Shown here: positions 1 to 9,729 of the stretch, one piece after another | Layout of the letters: each line of letters starts with the position of its first letter | Numbering within the stretch: position 1 is the stretch's first letter | Origin: Mycoavidus sp. HKI | GTDB lineage: Bacteria > Pseudomonadota > Gammaproteobacteria > Burkholderiales > Burkholderiaceae | Reading direction: 5' to 3' | NCBI RefSeq assembly: GCF_020023735.2 | Contig: NZ_CP076444.2 | Location: forward strand, 318,501-382,500 | Length of the DNA: 64,000 nucleotides | Position numbers and translations under genes: made by a program | The notes under the pieces: generated by a model | Told to the model about the DNA's origin: nothing | Databases searched by the model: none | The model's input: the letters and a program-made list of their open reading frames with translations, nothing else

Positions 1-2
1 TC

Positions 3-314
3 GCTGAGTTAAAGGTTCATCGGCTAGCGGTTCATCGCACTAATACGCACATTTATGCGCAAGTATTCTCGCCATGCGGGACCCAAATACTCGCCAGTGC
101 GTCAACGGTTGAGGCAGAAGTGCGTCAACAGCTGGCAGACCAAAGTGGTAAGGGTGCTAATGTCGCCGCGGCTACACTTATTGGTCAGCGGATTGCACAA
201 AAAGCTAAGGTGGCTGGTATTGAAACCGTTGCCTTTGATCGTTCGGGTTTTCGCTATCACGGCCGTGTTAAAGCACTCGCCGAAGCTGCGCGTGAAGCTG
301 GCCTCAAGTTTTAA
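3..314 (+). CDS. rplR: 50S ribosomal protein L18 (5' end off window)
   Basis: This is the last 103 codons of ribosomal protein L18, which binds 5S rRNA in the large subunit. The gene runs in from the left edge, so the start is not visible. The reading frame beginning at base 3 gives the L18 core with [20 protein letters not shown] near the left edge and the family C-terminus [17 protein letters not shown]. It is followed after 14 bp by rpsE, the normal spc operon order (L18, S5, L30, L15, SecY). A shorter in-frame ATG exists at 120, but the upstream sequence is clearly L18. Confidence 0.97.
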   Translation, partial: AELKVHRLAVHRTNTHIYAQVFSPCGTQILASASTVEAEVRQQLADQSGKGANVAAATLIGQRIAQKAKVAGIETVAFDRSGFRYHGRVKALAEAAREAGLKF

Positions 315-328
315 GGAAAAGATTCGTC

Positions 329-847
329 ATGGCAAAAATGCAAGCGAAAGCTCAGCTTGAAGAACGCGACGATGGCCTTCGCGAAAAGATGGTCTCCGTC
401 AAACGCGTCACTAAAGTCGTTAAAGGCGGTCGTATTTTAGGCTTTGCTGTTCTAACCGTGGTTGGCGATGGCGATGGGCGCATTGGTATGGGCAAAGGCA
501 AGGCAAAAGAAGTGCCTGTTGCTGTCCAAAAAGCCATGGAACAGGCCCGTCGCAATATGTTTAAAGTCCAGTTGCATAATGGTACTTTGCAGCATGAGGT
601 GCCGGGTAAACATGGCGCCACGACCGTTTTGATGGCTCCTGCCAAAGAAGGTACGGGGATTAAAAGCGGTGGCCCAATGCGTGCTGTATTTCATGTGGTG
701 GGTGTACGTAATGTGATGGCTAAAATTTACGGCTCTACCAATTCGTACAATGTCGTGCGAGCAGCGCTTGATGGGTTGCGTAAGCAATCCACCCCAGCGA
801 ATATCGCGGCCAAGCGTGGCAAGACAATTGAACAGATTTTGAATTAA
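329..847 (+). CDS. rpsE: 30S ribosomal protein S5
   Basis: S5 helps maintain decoding accuracy and the tRNA path on the small subunit. The 172-residue product has the N-terminal dsRNA-binding-like domain (about residues 17-82, with [20 protein letters not shown] and [14 protein letters not shown]) and the C-terminal S5 fold ending TIEQILN. The length is normal for betaproteobacteria. The AAGGA about 10 bp before the ATG supports this start. It lies in the spc operon between rplR and rpmD with short spacers, so it is probably co-transcribed. Confidence 0.98.
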   Translation: MAKMQAKAQLEERDDGLREKMVSVKRVTKVVKGGRILGFAVLTVVGDGDGRIGMGKGKAKEVPVAVQKAMEQARRNMFKVQLHNGTLQHEVPGKHGATTVLMAPAKEGTGIKSGGPMRAVFHVVGVRNVMAKIYGSTNSYNVVRAALDGLRKQSTPANIAAKRGKTIEQILN

Positions 848-871
848 GAGACCTGCAGAGACCGTAGCAAA

Positions 872-1054
872 ATGTCAAATCAAACTGTCAAAATTCAGCT
901 CGTTAAGAGCGTGATCGGTACTCGTGAATCGCATCGTGCGACGATACGGGGGCTAGGTCTACGTCGTATCAACTCAGTCAGTGAGTTGCAAGATACCCCC
1001 GCGGTACGCGGCATGATTAACAAGGTATCTTACCTTGTTAAAGTCGTTAGCTAA
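872..1054 (+). CDS. rpmD: 50S ribosomal protein L30
   Basis: A small 60-residue large-subunit protein. It carries the L30 signature: an N-terminal beta strand [11 protein letters not shown], then [18 protein letters not shown] and a C-terminal strand [12 protein letters not shown]. The length is the usual one for the family. It lies 24 bp after rpsE and 21 bp before rplO in the conserved spc operon. No unusual features. Confidence 0.97.
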   Translation: MSNQTVKIQLVKSVIGTRESHRATIRGLGLRRINSVSELQDTPAVRGMINKVSYLVKVVS

Positions 1055-1075
1055 GCGAAGGTCCAAGGAGTTTTA

Positions 1076-1507
1076 ATGGAATTGAATCAACTTAAACCTG
1101 CCGCTGGCGCCAAACATGCGAAGCGGCGTGTAGGTCGCGGCATGGGCTCTGGCATGGGTAAAACTGCCGGCCGAGGTCACAAAGGACAAAAATCGCGATC
1201 TGGCGGTTTCCATAAAGTTGGCTTTGAAGGCGGGCAAATGCCATTGCAGCGGCGTTTACCAAAACGTGGCTTCAAATCGCTGACAAAAGAATTTAACAGC
1301 CAAATTCTACTTTCTGACTTGCAAAAATTGCCAGTCGATGAGATCGACTTATTGGTCTTGAAGCAGGCTGGTTTGGTCGGTGAGATGGTGCGTAATGTCA
1401 AAGTTATTGCTACAGGTGAATTGACACGTAAAATTACGTTAAAAGGCCTGACCGCAACAGCGGGTGCGCGTCGTGCAATAGAAGCCGCGAATGGTTCGCT
1501 GGTCTAA
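1076..1507 (+). CDS. rplO: 50S ribosomal protein L15
   Basis: L15 is a late-assembling large-subunit protein. The 143-residue product has the typical glycine- and basic-rich N-terminal extension ([44 protein letters not shown]), which threads into 23S rRNA, followed by the globular L15 domain ending [12 protein letters not shown] strong AAGGAG lies 6-7 bp before the ATG. It sits directly upstream of secY, as expected for the spc operon. Confidence 0.98.
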   Translation: MELNQLKPAAGAKHAKRRVGRGMGSGMGKTAGRGHKGQKSRSGGFHKVGFEGGQMPLQRRLPKRGFKSLTKEFNSQILLSDLQKLPVDEIDLLVLKQAGLVGEMVRNVKVIATGELTRKITLKGLTATAGARRAIEAANGSLV

Positions 1508-1558
1508 ATAAGCGCCCATTAATGAATCAATTAGTAGCATTGGCATTGGAGAAGATTT

Positions 1559-2899
1559 TTGGCTAAGAGCCCGAATCTTGCGAAAAACGGTAAACCAGTA
1601 GCAAAATATGGCGATCTATTTAAGCGCGCCATATTTTTACTGCTAGCGCTTGTTGTTTACCGGATTGGTGCGCATATTCCTGTGCCAGGCATTGATCCTG
1701 ATCAGTTGGCTAAGCTTTTTCAGAGCCAGCAAGGCGGGATTCTGGGAATGTTCAATATGTTCTCGGGTGGAGCACTGTCGCGTTTTTCAGTGTTTGCGCT
1801 AGGGATCATGCCGTACATTTCGGCTTCGATTATTATGCAGTTGATGGCGATTATCTCGCCGCAACTAGAAGCGCTTAAGAAAGAAGGGCAAGCAGGCCAG
1901 CGTAAAATGACGCAGTACACGCGGTATTTTACTGTGGTGCTCGCTACTTTTCAGGCATTTAGTATAGCGCTTGCGCTGGAAAGCCAGGTAGGCCTCGTGC
2001 TTGACCCAAGCTTTATGTTTCGCTTGACGACCGTCGTGACTTTGTTGACGGGTACGATGTTTTTGATGTGGTTAGGCGAGCAAATTACTGAACGTGGTTT
2101 GGGTAATGGTATTTCAATTATAATCTTCGGCGGGATTGCTGCGGGTCTACCCAATGCCATCGGCGGACTGTTTGAATTAGTCCGGACTAATTCGATGAGC
2201 ATTATTTCCGCTTTGATTGTGATTGTGCTGATTGTTGCAGTCACCTATTTTGTTGTATTTGTTGAGCGTGGTCAGCGCAAAATTTTGGTGAATTACGCCA
2301 AACGTCAGGTTGGCAACAAGCTGTATGGTGGACAAGCCTCGCATTTGCCTCTAAAGCTGAATATGGCAGGTGTCATTCCGCCGATTTTTGCCTCGTCGAT
2401 TATTTTATTTCCAGCGACCATCGCAAGTTGGTTTAGTTCTGGCGCTGACTCTGGGTTGCGCTGGTTGCATGATGTGGCGGCGATGTTAGCCCCCGGGCAG
2501 CCAGTTTACGTGATGTTGTATGCCTTGGCGATCGTGTTCTTTTGTTTCTTTTATACCGCATTGGTATTTAACAGCAAAGAAACAGCGGATAACCTAAAGA
2601 AAAGTGGTGCTTTTGTACCCGGTATTCGGCCAGGAGATCAAACTGCGCGCTATATCGATAAAATTCTGACGCGTCTTACACTGGCGGGTGCTGTTTACAT
2701 TGTATTCGTGTGCTTATTGCCTGAATTTTTAGTATTGCGCTGGAATGTACCGTTTTATTTTGGTGGGACATCATTACTGATTATTGTTGTGGTAACGATG
2801 GATTTTATGGAGCAAGTGCGATCATATTTGATGTCGCAACAATATGAATCCTTGCTCCGTAAGGCCAATTTTAAGGGCGGCAATCTCCCGATCCGTTAA
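1559..2899 (+). CDS. secY: Protein translocase subunit SecY (TTG start)
   Basis: SecY is the membrane pore of the general secretion pathway and the SRP-dependent insertion route, working with SecE and SecG. The 446-residue product has ten predicted membrane segments and the conserved stretches [20 protein letters not shown] near the N-terminus, [17 protein letters not shown] in the middle and the cytoplasmic loop [23 protein letters not shown] sequence. The start codon is TTG, preceded by GGAGAAG about 6 bp upstream. No better-placed ATG or GTG exists for the conserved N-terminus. Placement after rplO is standard. Confidence 0.97.
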   Translation: MAKSPNLAKNGKPVAKYGDLFKRAIFLLLALVVYRIGAHIPVPGIDPDQLAKLFQSQQGGILGMFNMFSGGALSRFSVFALGIMPYISASIIMQLMAIISPQLEALKKEGQAGQRKMTQYTRYFTVVLATFQAFSIALALESQVGLVLDPSFMFRLTTVVTLLTGTMFLMWLGEQITERGLGNGISIIIFGGIAAGLPNAIGGLFELVRTNSMSIISALIVIVLIVAVTYFVVFVERGQRKILVNYAKRQVGNKLYGGQASHLPLKLNMAGVIPPIFASSIILFPATIASWFSSGADSGLRWLHDVAAMLAPGQPVYVMLYALAIVFFCFFYTALVFNSKETADNLKKSGAFVPGIRPGDQTARYIDKILTRLTLAGAVYIVFVCLLPEFLVLRWNVPFYFGGTSLLIIVVVTMDFMEQVRSYLMSQQYESLLRKANFKGGNLPIR

Positions 2900-2937
2900 G
2901 ATAAGGATCTAATAAGAGTTTTTGGGTTTAGGGGCTT

Positions 2938-3156
2938 ATGGCCAAAGATGATGTAATTCAAATGCAAGGGGAAGTGCTTGAAAACCTTCCAAATGCCACT
3001 TTTCGAGTTAAGTTGGAAAATGGTCATATTGTATTAGGGCATATTTCTGGCAAAATGCGGATGCATTACATTCGGATTTTGCCAGGTGACAAGGTGACGG
3101 TGGAATTAACCCCTTATGATCTGTCTCGTGCACGGATTATATTTCGAGCAAAATGA
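2938..3156 (+). CDS. infA: Translation initiation factor IF-1
   Basis: IF-1 occupies the ribosomal A site during initiation, with IF-2 and IF-3. The 72-residue product is a single S1/OB fold with the usual sequence ([20 protein letters not shown], then [18 protein letters not shown], then [13 protein letters not shown]). The length matches the family exactly. It lies between secY and rpmJ, the usual place in betaproteobacteria. Confidence 0.97.
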   Translation: MAKDDVIQMQGEVLENLPNATFRVKLENGHIVLGHISGKMRMHYIRILPGDKVTVELTPYDLSRARIIFRAK

Positions 3157-3171
3157 TTAAAAAGGTATTAT

Positions 3172-3288
3172 ATGAAAGTCATGGCATCAGTTAAATGTAT
3201 TTGTCGTAATTGTAAAGTTATCAGACGCAAAGGCGTTGTGCGTGTGATTTGTAGTTCTGATCAGCGTCACAAGCAACGTCAAGGTTGA
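3172..3288 (+). CDS. rpmJ: 50S ribosomal protein L36
   Basis: A 38-residue gene between infA and rpsM, short enough to be missed by ORF length cut-offs. The translation starts [19 protein letters not shown] and ends QRHKQRQG. The zinc-ribbon ligands are all present at C11, C14, C27 and H33, so this is the zinc-containing (C+) form of L36, which is stable under zinc-replete conditions. Position 9 is also a cysteine (VKCIC), where a lysine is common. ATG at 3172; TGA at 3286-3288. Confidence 0.95.
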   Translation: MKVMASVKCICRNCKVIRRKGVVRVICSSDQRHKQRQG

Positions 3289-3301
3289 TTGAGGAATAGC
3301 A

Positions 3302-3667
3302 ATGGCTCGTATCGCTGGGGTAAATATCCCGAATCATAAGCACATCGTAATTGGACTGACAGCTATCTACGGCATTGGCCGTACGCGTGCGCTCACGATT
3401 TGTGAGCAGTCTGGCGTGTCCCTTTCGAAAAAAGTTAAAGATCTTGATGATAAAGATCTTGAAAAACTGCGTGAGCAGGTGGGCAAGTATGCCGTTGAAG
3501 GCGATTTGCGCCGTGAAGTTTCGATGAGCATCAAGCGTCTGATGGATCTTGGCTGCTATCGTGGCATGCGGCATCGCAAAGGCTTGCCAGTTAGAGGCCA
3601 GCGTACTCGCACCAATGCGCGTACTCGTAAAGGTCCACGGCGTGCTGCTGCTTCCCTCAAGAAGTAA
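3302..3667 (+). CDS. rpsM: 30S ribosomal protein S13
   Basis: S13 sits in the head of the small subunit and contacts the P-site tRNA and the large subunit (bridges B1a and B1b). The 121-residue product begins [20 protein letters not shown] and has the helix-two-turn-helix region ([17 protein letters not shown]) and the basic C-terminal tail [17 protein letters not shown]. First gene of the alpha operon here, 13 bp after rpmJ. Confidence 0.98.
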   Translation: MARIAGVNIPNHKHIVIGLTAIYGIGRTRALTICEQSGVSLSKKVKDLDDKDLEKLREQVGKYAVEGDLRREVSMSIKRLMDLGCYRGMRHRKGLPVRGQRTRTNARTRKGPRRAAASLKK

Positions 3668-3701
3668 GCATTAGATCGTTAAGTACAGCACAGGAAAATG
3701 T

Positions 3702-4106
3702 ATGGCTAAGGCTTCAAATAATTCTGCGACACAACGTGCTCGCAAAAAAGTCAAAAGAAATATCGCGGAAGGCGTGGTGCATGTTCATGCATCATTTAAT
3801 AACACGATTATTGTCTTCACCGATCGCCAAGGTAATGCTTTTGTATGGGCGACAGCAGGCGGTCAGGGTTTTAAAGGATCGCGTAAATCGACCCCATATG
3901 CTGCTCAAATCGCGGCTGAATCCGCGGGTCGGACAGCGCTTGAGTATGGCTTGAAAACGGTTGAAGTTAGAATTAAGGGTCCCGGTCCAGGCCGTGAATC
4001 CGCAGTGCGCGCGCTACATGGCCTGGGCATCAAAGTCACAGAAATTTCTGATGTGACACCGATTCCCCATAATGGTTGCCGCCCGCCAAAACGCCGTCGT
4101 ATTTAA
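3702..4106 (+). CDS. rpsK: 30S ribosomal protein S11
   Basis: S11 lines the platform of the small subunit near the Shine-Dalgarno helix. The 134-residue product has the family core [37 protein letters not shown] and the C-terminus [17 protein letters not shown]. Normal length and normal position after rpsM. SD-like AGGAAA lies about 7 bp upstream of the ATG. Confidence 0.98.
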   Translation: MAKASNNSATQRARKKVKRNIAEGVVHVHASFNNTIIVFTDRQGNAFVWATAGGQGFKGSRKSTPYAAQIAAESAGRTALEYGLKTVEVRIKGPGPGRESAVRALHGLGIKVTEISDVTPIPHNGCRPPKRRRI

Positions 4107-4205
4107 AGTAAAAATTGTATTAATCGCCATAAGCCCACCGTCTAGCTATTAAGCAGGACTAACGCGGACTCCGGTTCGCGTGACTTATTTGAAAAGGAAT
4201 GAAAA

Positions 4206-4835
4206 GTGGCACGCTATATAGGCCCTAAAGCTAAATTATCTCGCCGGGAAGGAACGGATCTTTTCCTGAAAAGCACACGCCGTTCGCTGGCAGATAAATG
4301 TAAGCTCGACACCAAGCCCGGCCAACATGGCCGTCCTTCTGGTAATAACAATCGTACTTCCGATTACGGTAACCAATTGCGTGAAAAGCAAAAGGTGAAA
4401 CGTGTTTACGGGGTGCTTGAACGCCAATTCCGTCGCTATTTTGCTGAGGCTGACCGCCGCAAAGGCAATACCGGCGAAATGCTTTTGCAATTGCTTGAAT
4501 CCAGGCTTGACAATGTGGTGTACCGGATGGGCTTTGGCTCAACCCGTGCTGAGGCACGGCAACTGGTTAGCCATTGCTCGATCGTGATCAATGGTCACGT
4601 AGCTAATATTCCATCTTTGCAAGTCAAGGCTGGCGATCTCATTGCCGTTCGCGAAAAAGCCAAGCAGCAAACTCGCATTCAAGAAGCTGTCGGACTGGCG
4701 AGTCAGATTGGCTTTCCAGCCTGGGTTACAGTCGATGAGAAGAAATTAGAAGGGACCTTCAAGCAAGCGCCGGAACGCAATGAAATTGCCGGCGATATTA
4801 ACGAAAGCTTGATTGTTGAATTGTATTCACGGTAA
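4206..4835 (+). CDS. rpsD: 30S ribosomal protein S4 (GTG start)
   Basis: S4 nucleates 16S rRNA folding. In many proteobacteria it also represses the alpha operon by binding its mRNA. The 209-residue product begins [20 protein letters not shown] and has the S4 RNA-binding domain ([20 protein letters not shown]) at about residues 97-160. GTG at 4206 is the start; AAAGGAATG is just upstream and the N-terminus matches the family without extension. The 99-bp gap from rpsK contains no recognisable gene. Confidence 0.97.
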   Translation: MARYIGPKAKLSRREGTDLFLKSTRRSLADKCKLDTKPGQHGRPSGNNNRTSDYGNQLREKQKVKRVYGVLERQFRRYFAEADRRKGNTGEMLLQLLESRLDNVVYRMGFGSTRAEARQLVSHCSIVINGHVANIPSLQVKAGDLIAVREKAKQQTRIQEAVGLASQIGFPAWVTVDEKKLEGTFKQAPERNEIAGDINESLIVELYSR

Positions 4836-4848
4836 TTGAATCAAGGTT

Positions 4849-4885
4849 GACGCGCTCCTATGAGGGGCGCGTCGGCCGTGTTTTT
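4849..4885 (+). terminator. Hairpin between rpsD and rpoA (attenuator or weak terminator)
   Basis: GACGCGCTCC (4849-4858) can pair with GGGGCGCGTC (4864-4873) around a 5-nt loop, giving a 10-bp GC-rich stem with one G-U pair. A run of six T begins seven bases after the stem (4880-4885). This resembles an intrinsic terminator with an offset T tract. Since rpoA follows without another clear promoter, partial termination or mRNA processing is more likely than a full stop. Confidence 0.55.
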
Positions 4886-4946
4886 TCAGGTTATCACCTG
4901 TCAGCCCTACAGACGTAACGAGCTGCGGGCATTAAAAGGAAAACCT

Positions 4947-5924
4947 ATGCAGAACAATCTGTTGAAGCCCAGAATGATTGCGGTTGAGTTGATGGGCGGC
5001 AACCATGCAAAAGTGGTCATGGAACCATTTGAGCGTGGCTATGGCCACACTTTAGGGAATGCGCTGCGACGCGTGTTGCTGTCTTCAATGACTGGCCATG
5101 CGCCGACTGAAGTCACCATCGGTGGCGTGGTACACGAATACTCTACGATTGATGGCGTGCAAGAAGACGTGATCAACCTGTTGCTGAATTTAAAAGGCAT
5201 TGTCTTTCTATTGCATAACCGCGATGAAGTGACTGTTTCATTGCGCAAAGAAGGCGAAGGCGCGGTGACGGCCGGGGATATTGAATTACCGCATGATTGT
5301 GAAGTGATTAACCCAGAATATGTGATCGCGCACCTCTCCAAAGGCGGTAAGCTTGACCTACAAATTAAGGTTGAGAAAGGTCGCGGATATGTACCTGGGA
5401 ACGTTCGTCATTATGGTGAAGAAGCCACTCGATCCATCGGTCGAATTGTGCTTGATGCTTCATTCTCTCCGGTCAGGCGTGTGAGCTATACGGTAGAGAG
5501 TGCACGGGTCGAGCAACGCACCGATCTCGACAAGCTAGTGATGAATATTGAGACGAATGGCGCACTTTCACCAGAAGAGGCAATTCGTCAAGCGGCCAGC
5601 ATTTTGGTTGATCAATTATCAGTGTTTGCTGCATTAGAAGGCTCTGAAGTGAGCACAGAAACTCCTTCGCGTGCACCGCAGGTTGACCCGATTCTGTTGC
5701 GCTCTGTAGAAGACCTAGAGTTGACGGTGCGTTCCCTGAATTGTTTGAAGGCCGAAAATATTTATTACATCGGTGATTTGATTCAACGTACTGAAAACGA
5801 GTTGCTGAAAACGCCAAATCTCGGCAGAAAATCACTCAATGAGATTAAAGAAGTACTCTCCTCGCGTGGTCTTATGCTGGGTATGAAACTTGAAAATTGG
5901 CCGCCTACGAATCTTGATCGATAA
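4947..5924 (+). CDS. rpoA: RNA polymerase alpha subunit
   Basis: The alpha subunit nucleates RNA polymerase assembly and contacts activators and UP elements. From ATG 4947 the product is 325 residues, close to the E. coli length. The N-terminal assembly domain (residues 1-235) includes [20 protein letters not shown], and the C-terminal domain (about 250-312) includes [19 protein letters not shown] with the DNA-contacting arginine of the alphaCTD. A longer frame opens at ATG 4860, but those 29 extra codons overlap the 4849-4873 hairpin and do not resemble RpoA. An AAAAGGA lies 7-8 bp before 4947. Confidence 0.97.
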   Translation: MQNNLLKPRMIAVELMGGNHAKVVMEPFERGYGHTLGNALRRVLLSSMTGHAPTEVTIGGVVHEYSTIDGVQEDVINLLLNLKGIVFLLHNRDEVTVSLRKEGEGAVTAGDIELPHDCEVINPEYVIAHLSKGGKLDLQIKVEKGRGYVPGNVRHYGEEATRSIGRIVLDASFSPVRRVSYTVESARVEQRTDLDKLVMNIETNGALSPEEAIRQAASILVDQLSVFAALEGSEVSTETPSRAPQVDPILLRSVEDLELTVRSLNCLKAENIYYIGDLIQRTENELLKTPNLGRKSLNEIKEVLSSRGLMLGMKLENWPPTNLDR

Positions 5925-5933
5925 ACGGCTCTC

Positions 5934-5969
5934 ACGCCGTAGATAGCTCGGCTATTTGCGGCGTGTTTT
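5934..5969 (+). terminator. Hairpin between rpoA and rplQ
   Basis: ACGCCGTAGATAGC (5934-5947) pairs along all 14 positions, with two G-U pairs, with 5951-5964 around a 3-nt loop TCG. GTTTT follows. The stem is strong but the T tract is only four bases, so this looks like an attenuator or an mRNA-stabilising structure between rpoA and rplQ and not a full terminator. Confidence 0.55.
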
Positions 5970-6073
5970 GAGTGAGCGTTGTCTGTCGAGTTGAAGCTTT
6001 TATTAATTACCGGCCCGTTATCCTTGGATAGCAAAAAGAGCTGGAACAAAACTTTTAATGTAAGGATGTAAAT

Positions 6074-6478
6074 ATGCGTCATCGTCACGGTTTGCGCAAA
6101 CTGAACCGCACCAGCAGCCATCGCTTGGCTATGCTGAAAAATATGTCTGTCTCGTTGATCGAGCATGAACTGATTAAAACCACCTTACCTAAAGCCAAAG
6201 CTTTGCGTAAAGTGTTCGAACCATTGATCACAATGGGTAAAACGCCAACCCTTGCCAACCATCGTTTGGCGTTTAGTCGCTTACGTGACCGCACTGCGGT
6301 GCTCAAACTATTTGAGGTGTTGGGTCCCCGTTATACGAATCGACCAGGTGGATATTTGCGCATTCTAAAATGCGGTTTCCGTAATGGTGATAATGCCCCT
6401 ATGGCATTGGTTGAATTGGTTGACCGTCCGCTAAGTGATGACGCTGAGGCAACCAGCGTGGTCGCAGAACAAGAATAA
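6074..6478 (+). CDS. rplQ: 50S ribosomal protein L17
   Basis: Large-subunit protein lying around the peptide exit region. The 134-residue product has the L17 hallmark N-terminus [20 protein letters not shown] and [20 protein letters not shown] near residue 95, with a short acidic tail. Length and position after rpoA are standard. Last gene of the alpha operon; a perfect hairpin follows at 6524-6550. Confidence 0.98.
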   Translation: MRHRHGLRKLNRTSSHRLAMLKNMSVSLIEHELIKTTLPKAKALRKVFEPLITMGKTPTLANHRLAFSRLRDRTAVLKLFEVLGPRYTNRPGGYLRILKCGFRNGDNAPMALVELVDRPLSDDAEATSVVAEQE

Positions 6479-6523
6479 AATACGTAAACAAAAGCGCTTA
6501 AAAGCGTAATACGTGAGAAATAT

Positions 6524-6550
6524 GAAAACCAGGCCAAGTGCCTGGTTTTC
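6524..6550 (+). terminator. Terminator hairpin after rplQ
   Basis: GAAAACCAGGC (6524-6534) and GCCTGGTTTTC (6540-6550) are perfect 11-bp inverted repeats around the loop CAAGT. The 3' arm ends in TTTTC, and the 5' arm begins with A residues, so it could work in both directions. It closes the spc/alpha ribosomal transcription unit, about 45 bp after rplQ. The GTG at 6538 that would extend dsbD upstream lies in this loop. Confidence 0.8.
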
Positions 6551-6582
6551 TATTTATGGTGTCGCCAAAGCATAAAAAACCC

Positions 6583-8247
6583 ATGATCTTCAATGACTCT
6601 ATCCAGCGCTCGCGATTGATTGGGAAGATTATTTTTCTGGTGAGTGCGCTGTTTTACACGGCCACGACATGGGCCCATGAGCCTCTTCTCGATGCTGCAA
6701 CAGCTTTTAAAATAAACACGATAGAACGGCCTGCTGGAATCGACGTGCATGTCTCGATTGCTAACGGGTATTACATGTATCGTGAACGTTTTGGGTTTAG
6801 CGTCAAGCGAGGGGAGGCAACCCTAGGTGAGCCGATGATGCCGCAGGGCCAGATTAAATTCGATGCGACCCTCCAAAAAAAGATTGAAACCTACCGGCAC
6901 GAAATCATTATTCATCTCCCGGTTACGCGTGCCGTGGGCTCTTTCGAGCTTGCTGTGCATGCACAGGGCTGCGCTGATCAGGGGCTCTGTTATTCCCCGC
7001 TAACGCATTTGGCATCAATCAAAGGCGTTGCGTTACAGCCACCGTCAATGGCCGCAGCTCAGCCCGCGATACTAGATCAAGCTTTGGGTATGCTAGGCGA
7101 TGGTTTAGGCATAACCGAGAGTGGCCACCGTATGACGGGCTATATCACTCGCCTGTACAGCTCTCAGTATGCAGAAGCGGTGCTGGCAGGGCATGATTTA
7201 TTCACCATGCTGATTATTTTTTTCATCCTGGGTGTGGCACTCAGCTTATTTCCGTGCTCATTACCGATGATCCCCATTTTATCGGCGCTGATTGTGGGTG
7301 AGGGAATACAGCTCTCGCGTTGGCGCAGCTTTATGTTGTCCGCAGCTTATGTGCTGGGGATGGCGGTAGTCTATACGATCTTCGGCATGGCAGCCGCTTC
7401 TGCTGGTTATAGTCTCGGCCCAGATTTACAAAGCCCATGGGTGCGTGGCGCTGTTGCGCTGTTATTGTTTGTGTTTGCACTTTCGCTATGGGGTTGTTAC
7501 GAATTGCAGTTGCCTCAATCTTGGCAAAATCGTATTAATACCGTGCTGTTGCAGCATAAATTAAGAGGCGGCAAATGGCTTGCTGTATTTACCATGGGTG
7601 CATTATCAGCACTGATTGTTGGCGCGTGTATGACGGCGCCGCTATTTGGTGTGCTGACTTTTATTGCACATACGGGTAATCTGGTCATCGGCGGTGGCGC
7701 CCTTTTTTCAATGGCGTTAGGGATGGGCGTACCCTTGTTGCTGGTGGGGATTGGCGCGGGTCATCTATTGCCTCGTGCGGGCGCTTGGATGAGCGCGATT
7801 AAGCGTACCTTCGCATTATTACTGGCCGCCGTTGCGCTATGGTTGGTCTGGCCACTGCTTAAGCCGCTACAGCCACTGCCGGCGCAGATAGAATTTACCC
7901 GTATTCAATCAAATAACGAGCTCCAGCATAGAATTAAAACCAGTGGGCAGCCAAGCTTGCTCGAATTTTATGCAGATTGGTGCGCCAATTGCCGAGAAAT
8001 GGAAAAAATCACCTTCACAGATAGCCAGGTCCAAACACAACTACGGCAATTTAATCTGTTGCGCGCCGATGTGACAGACAATAATTTAAACCACCGTGCA
8101 TTGCTTAAGCAATTCGGCTTATATGGACCCCCTGCAATAATTTTTTTCGATGCAAATGGTGATGAAATCCAGGCATTACGGATGATAGGATATCAATCAC
8201 CGAGCACTTTTTTAAAAAAGCTCGAGCCTATTTACCGGGCTCCATAA
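6583..8247 (+). CDS. dsbD: Thiol:disulfide interchange protein DsbD
   Basis: DsbD carries electrons from cytoplasmic thioredoxin across the inner membrane to periplasmic reductants (DsbC, CcmG/ResA-type proteins). From ATG 6583 (554 residues) there is a signal peptide ending near TTWA-H. The periplasmic alpha domain has C130/C136 in GCADQGLCYSP. The multi-span beta domain has SLFPCSLPM and GACMTAPL, and the C-terminal thioredoxin-like gamma domain has WCANC near residue 466. All six redox cysteines are present. ATG 6556 is another possible start; GTG 6538 lies in the upstream terminator loop and is unlikely. Reductant supply fits the cytochrome c maturation genes nearby. Confidence 0.93.
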   Translation: MIFNDSIQRSRLIGKIIFLVSALFYTATTWAHEPLLDAATAFKINTIERPAGIDVHVSIANGYYMYRERFGFSVKRGEATLGEPMMPQGQIKFDATLQKKIETYRHEIIIHLPVTRAVGSFELAVHAQGCADQGLCYSPLTHLASIKGVALQPPSMAAAQPAILDQALGMLGDGLGITESGHRMTGYITRLYSSQYAEAVLAGHDLFTMLIIFFILGVALSLFPCSLPMIPILSALIVGEGIQLSRWRSFMLSAAYVLGMAVVYTIFGMAAASAGYSLGPDLQSPWVRGAVALLLFVFALSLWGCYELQLPQSWQNRINTVLLQHKLRGGKWLAVFTMGALSALIVGACMTAPLFGVLTFIAHTGNLVIGGGALFSMALGMGVPLLLVGIGAGHLLPRAGAWMSAIKRTFALLLAAVALWLVWPLLKPLQPLPAQIEFTRIQSNNELQHRIKTSGQPSLLEFYADWCANCREMEKITFTDSQVQTQLRQFNLLRADVTDNNLNHRALLKQFGLYGPPAIIFFDANGDEIQALRMIGYQSPSTFLKKLEPIYRAP

Positions 8248-8253
8248 GGTTGG

Positions 8254-8295
8254 TTATAAACTCAGGATTACCCACAAATTTGTCGGAAGAATCGC
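8254..8295 (+). repeat. Inverted repeat, left copy (35-bp exact core 8261-8295)
   Basis: Bases 8261-8295 (from CTCAGGATTACCC to GAAGAATCGC) recur exactly, inverted, at 12159-12193. TTATAA lies one or two bases outside both copies. This copy begins seven bases after the dsbD stop. It belongs to the RecG-like coding fragment. Confidence 0.9.
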
Positions 8296-8656
8296 CAGAT
8301 TCCCATCCGCGCAATCCTATTATTGCGAATGTCCTCTATATATGTAGGATGATTGAGCGTTGGGGGCGTGGCACGCAGGAAATGATAGATTTTTGTAAAG
8401 CAGCAGGCAATCCGTCACCTAGATTTGTAGAGTCAACAGGTAGCTTTACGGTTATTTTGACGTTTAAAAATCCTATTCATATAAGCCCATCTATTGAGCT
8501 TCCTACGCCGACTCCACGTCAACAGGAGATATTGAAAGTGTTAGAAGCATTACCGCTCAATAGCGCTCAAGTGGTAGAAAAATTAGCGAATGCACCTAGC
8601 AGGAGAATGGTACAAATTGATTTGGCGAAATTAGAAGAAGCAGGGTTCATTAAACG

Positions 8657-8663
8657 CGAAGGT
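8657..8663 (+). repeat. Target-site duplication, left copy
   Basis: CGAAGGT at 8657-8663 is repeated directly at 11525-11531, exactly outside the two ends of the IS21-family element. Seven bases is within the range known for IS21-family insertions. Confidence 0.85.
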
Positions 8664-8713
8664 TGCGTATTTCAGCGATCGTGACCGCCTGTTTCAGATT
8701 TATCGTGACCGAT
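8664..8713 (-). repeat. IS21 element end (istB side), two terminal repeat units
   Basis: Two imperfect units of the form (A/G)TTTCAG-N-ATCGTGACCG lie at 8669-8713, the outermost matching the far end of the element in inverted orientation. A further GGTCACGAT in the opposite sense lies at about 8753-8762. These are probably transposase-binding sites. The remaining bases to istB (8714-8919) hold no gene. Confidence 0.75.
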
Positions 8714-8919
8714 AAAGTTAGGCAAGCGAAGGTGTTGAGATTGTACATAAATCGGTCACGATGAGTGTCAAATTCGAATTAAAAATATCTACTTTTTTGC
8801 TCAATCACAGACCTCATACTTTGCTTTTTAGCATCAAGAATATGTTACGCAGTAGTAATAAGAATAAATTTAGGCGCACAGAAACGGTCGCCCTAAAGAG
8901 GATGCGATAAGCGCCATGG

Positions 8920-9702
8920 CTAAGGTGAAGGCTGCAGGTCAGATCGTTGTGACTGTGTCGCGTACTGAGTACGAATTTCCTGTTTGCGCAACGATTCCCC
9001 TTTGAGCTTAAGCTTATGGCTTTGATGCACAATTCGATCGAGGATGGCATCAGCGAGAGTTGGATCGTTCAAATATTCATGCCAATGCTCAATCGGTAAT
9101 TGACTGGTAATCAGGGTTGAGCGCGAGGAGACCCGGTCATCAATGATTTCTAACAGATCGGCGCGTTGGTCCTGGGTGAGTTGATGTAGGCCCCAATCGT
9201 CCAATATGAGCAAATCAGTTTTAGCGATAGCCTGCAGTTTGCGAGTAAAACTGCCGTCGCCGTGGGCAATACGCAGCTCTTCAAATAGCCTGGGTATGCG
9301 CACATACAGCACCGAGAAGCCACAGCGACAAGCCTGCTGCCCCAATGCACAAGCCAGCCAGGTCTTGCCGACGCCAGTTGGGCCGGTGAGTAGGATGCTT
9401 TGTGTGCGCCGGATCCAATCACAGGATGCGAAGCTGGCGATTTGCCGCTTATCCAGGCCGCGCCCAGTACGGTAGTCGATATCCTCCAAGCAAGCTGAGG
9501 ACACTTTCAGGCGCGCTTGCTTCAGTAAGCGCGCGATGCGACGGTTGTCACGGTGCGAGCATTCGCGGTCAACCAACATGCCGAAACGCTCTTCAAACGA
9601 TAGATCATCGGTAGCACGCTGAGCAAACTGCTCGCTCAATGCGATGGCCATGCCATCGAGCTTGAGAGCCTTAAGTTGGTTGAGGGTGTGCTGATTCAAC
9701 AT
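8920..9702 (-). CDS. istB: IS21-family helper ATPase IstB
   Basis: IstB is the AAA+ helper protein that loads onto target DNA and activates the IstA transposase. The 260-residue product has the N-terminal IS21 helper segment ([20 protein letters not shown]), Walker [10 protein letters not shown] near residues 105-113 and Walker [10 protein letters not shown] near 168-176, in line with the family length. It lies 27 bp downstream of istA on the same strand. It appears intact. Confidence 0.95.
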   Translation of the reverse strand: MLNQHTLNQLKALKLDGMAIALSEQFAQRATDDLSFEERFGMLVDRECSHRDNRRIARLLKQARLKVSSACLEDIDYRTGRGLDKRQIASFASCDWIRRTQSILLTGPTGVGKTWLACALGQQACRCGFSVLYVRIPRLFEELRIAHGDGSFTRKLQAIAKTDLLILDDWGLHQLTQDQRADLLEIIDDRVSSRSTLITSQLPIEHWHEYLNDPTLADAILDRIVHQSHKLKLKGESLRKQEIRTQYATQSQRSDLQPSP

Positions 9703-9729
9703 AGATTTCCTTTTAGGTGAGTGATGGCA

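Larger units (their letters stand above)
8250..8663 (+). pseudogene. RecG-like/AlbA_2-family regulator, C-terminal fragment (left part, split by IS21)
   Basis: The translation PTNLSEESPDSHPRNPIIA, then IERWGRGTQEMIDFCKAAGN, matches the C-terminal region of the putative transcriptional regulator / RecG-like ATP-dependent helicase family (RNP.IA and ERWGRGT motifs), followed by a winged-helix segment (about residues 88-140). The whole N-terminal part is missing; homology begins directly after the dsbD stop. The reading frame is broken after KREG (8663) by the IS21 element and resumes after it. An ORF that runs on to 8684 is only read-through into the IS end. It is a decayed relic, probably not functional. 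Confidence 0.8.

Noticed and set aside
4860..4946. Upstream extension of rpoA from ATG 4860.
   Set aside because: It overlaps the spacer hairpin. The 29 residues do not resemble RpoA, and ATG 4947 has a good ribosome binding site.
6538..6582. Upstream GTG start for dsbD.
   Set aside because: The GTG lies in the loop of the rplQ terminator, and a signal peptide starts naturally at the later ATG.
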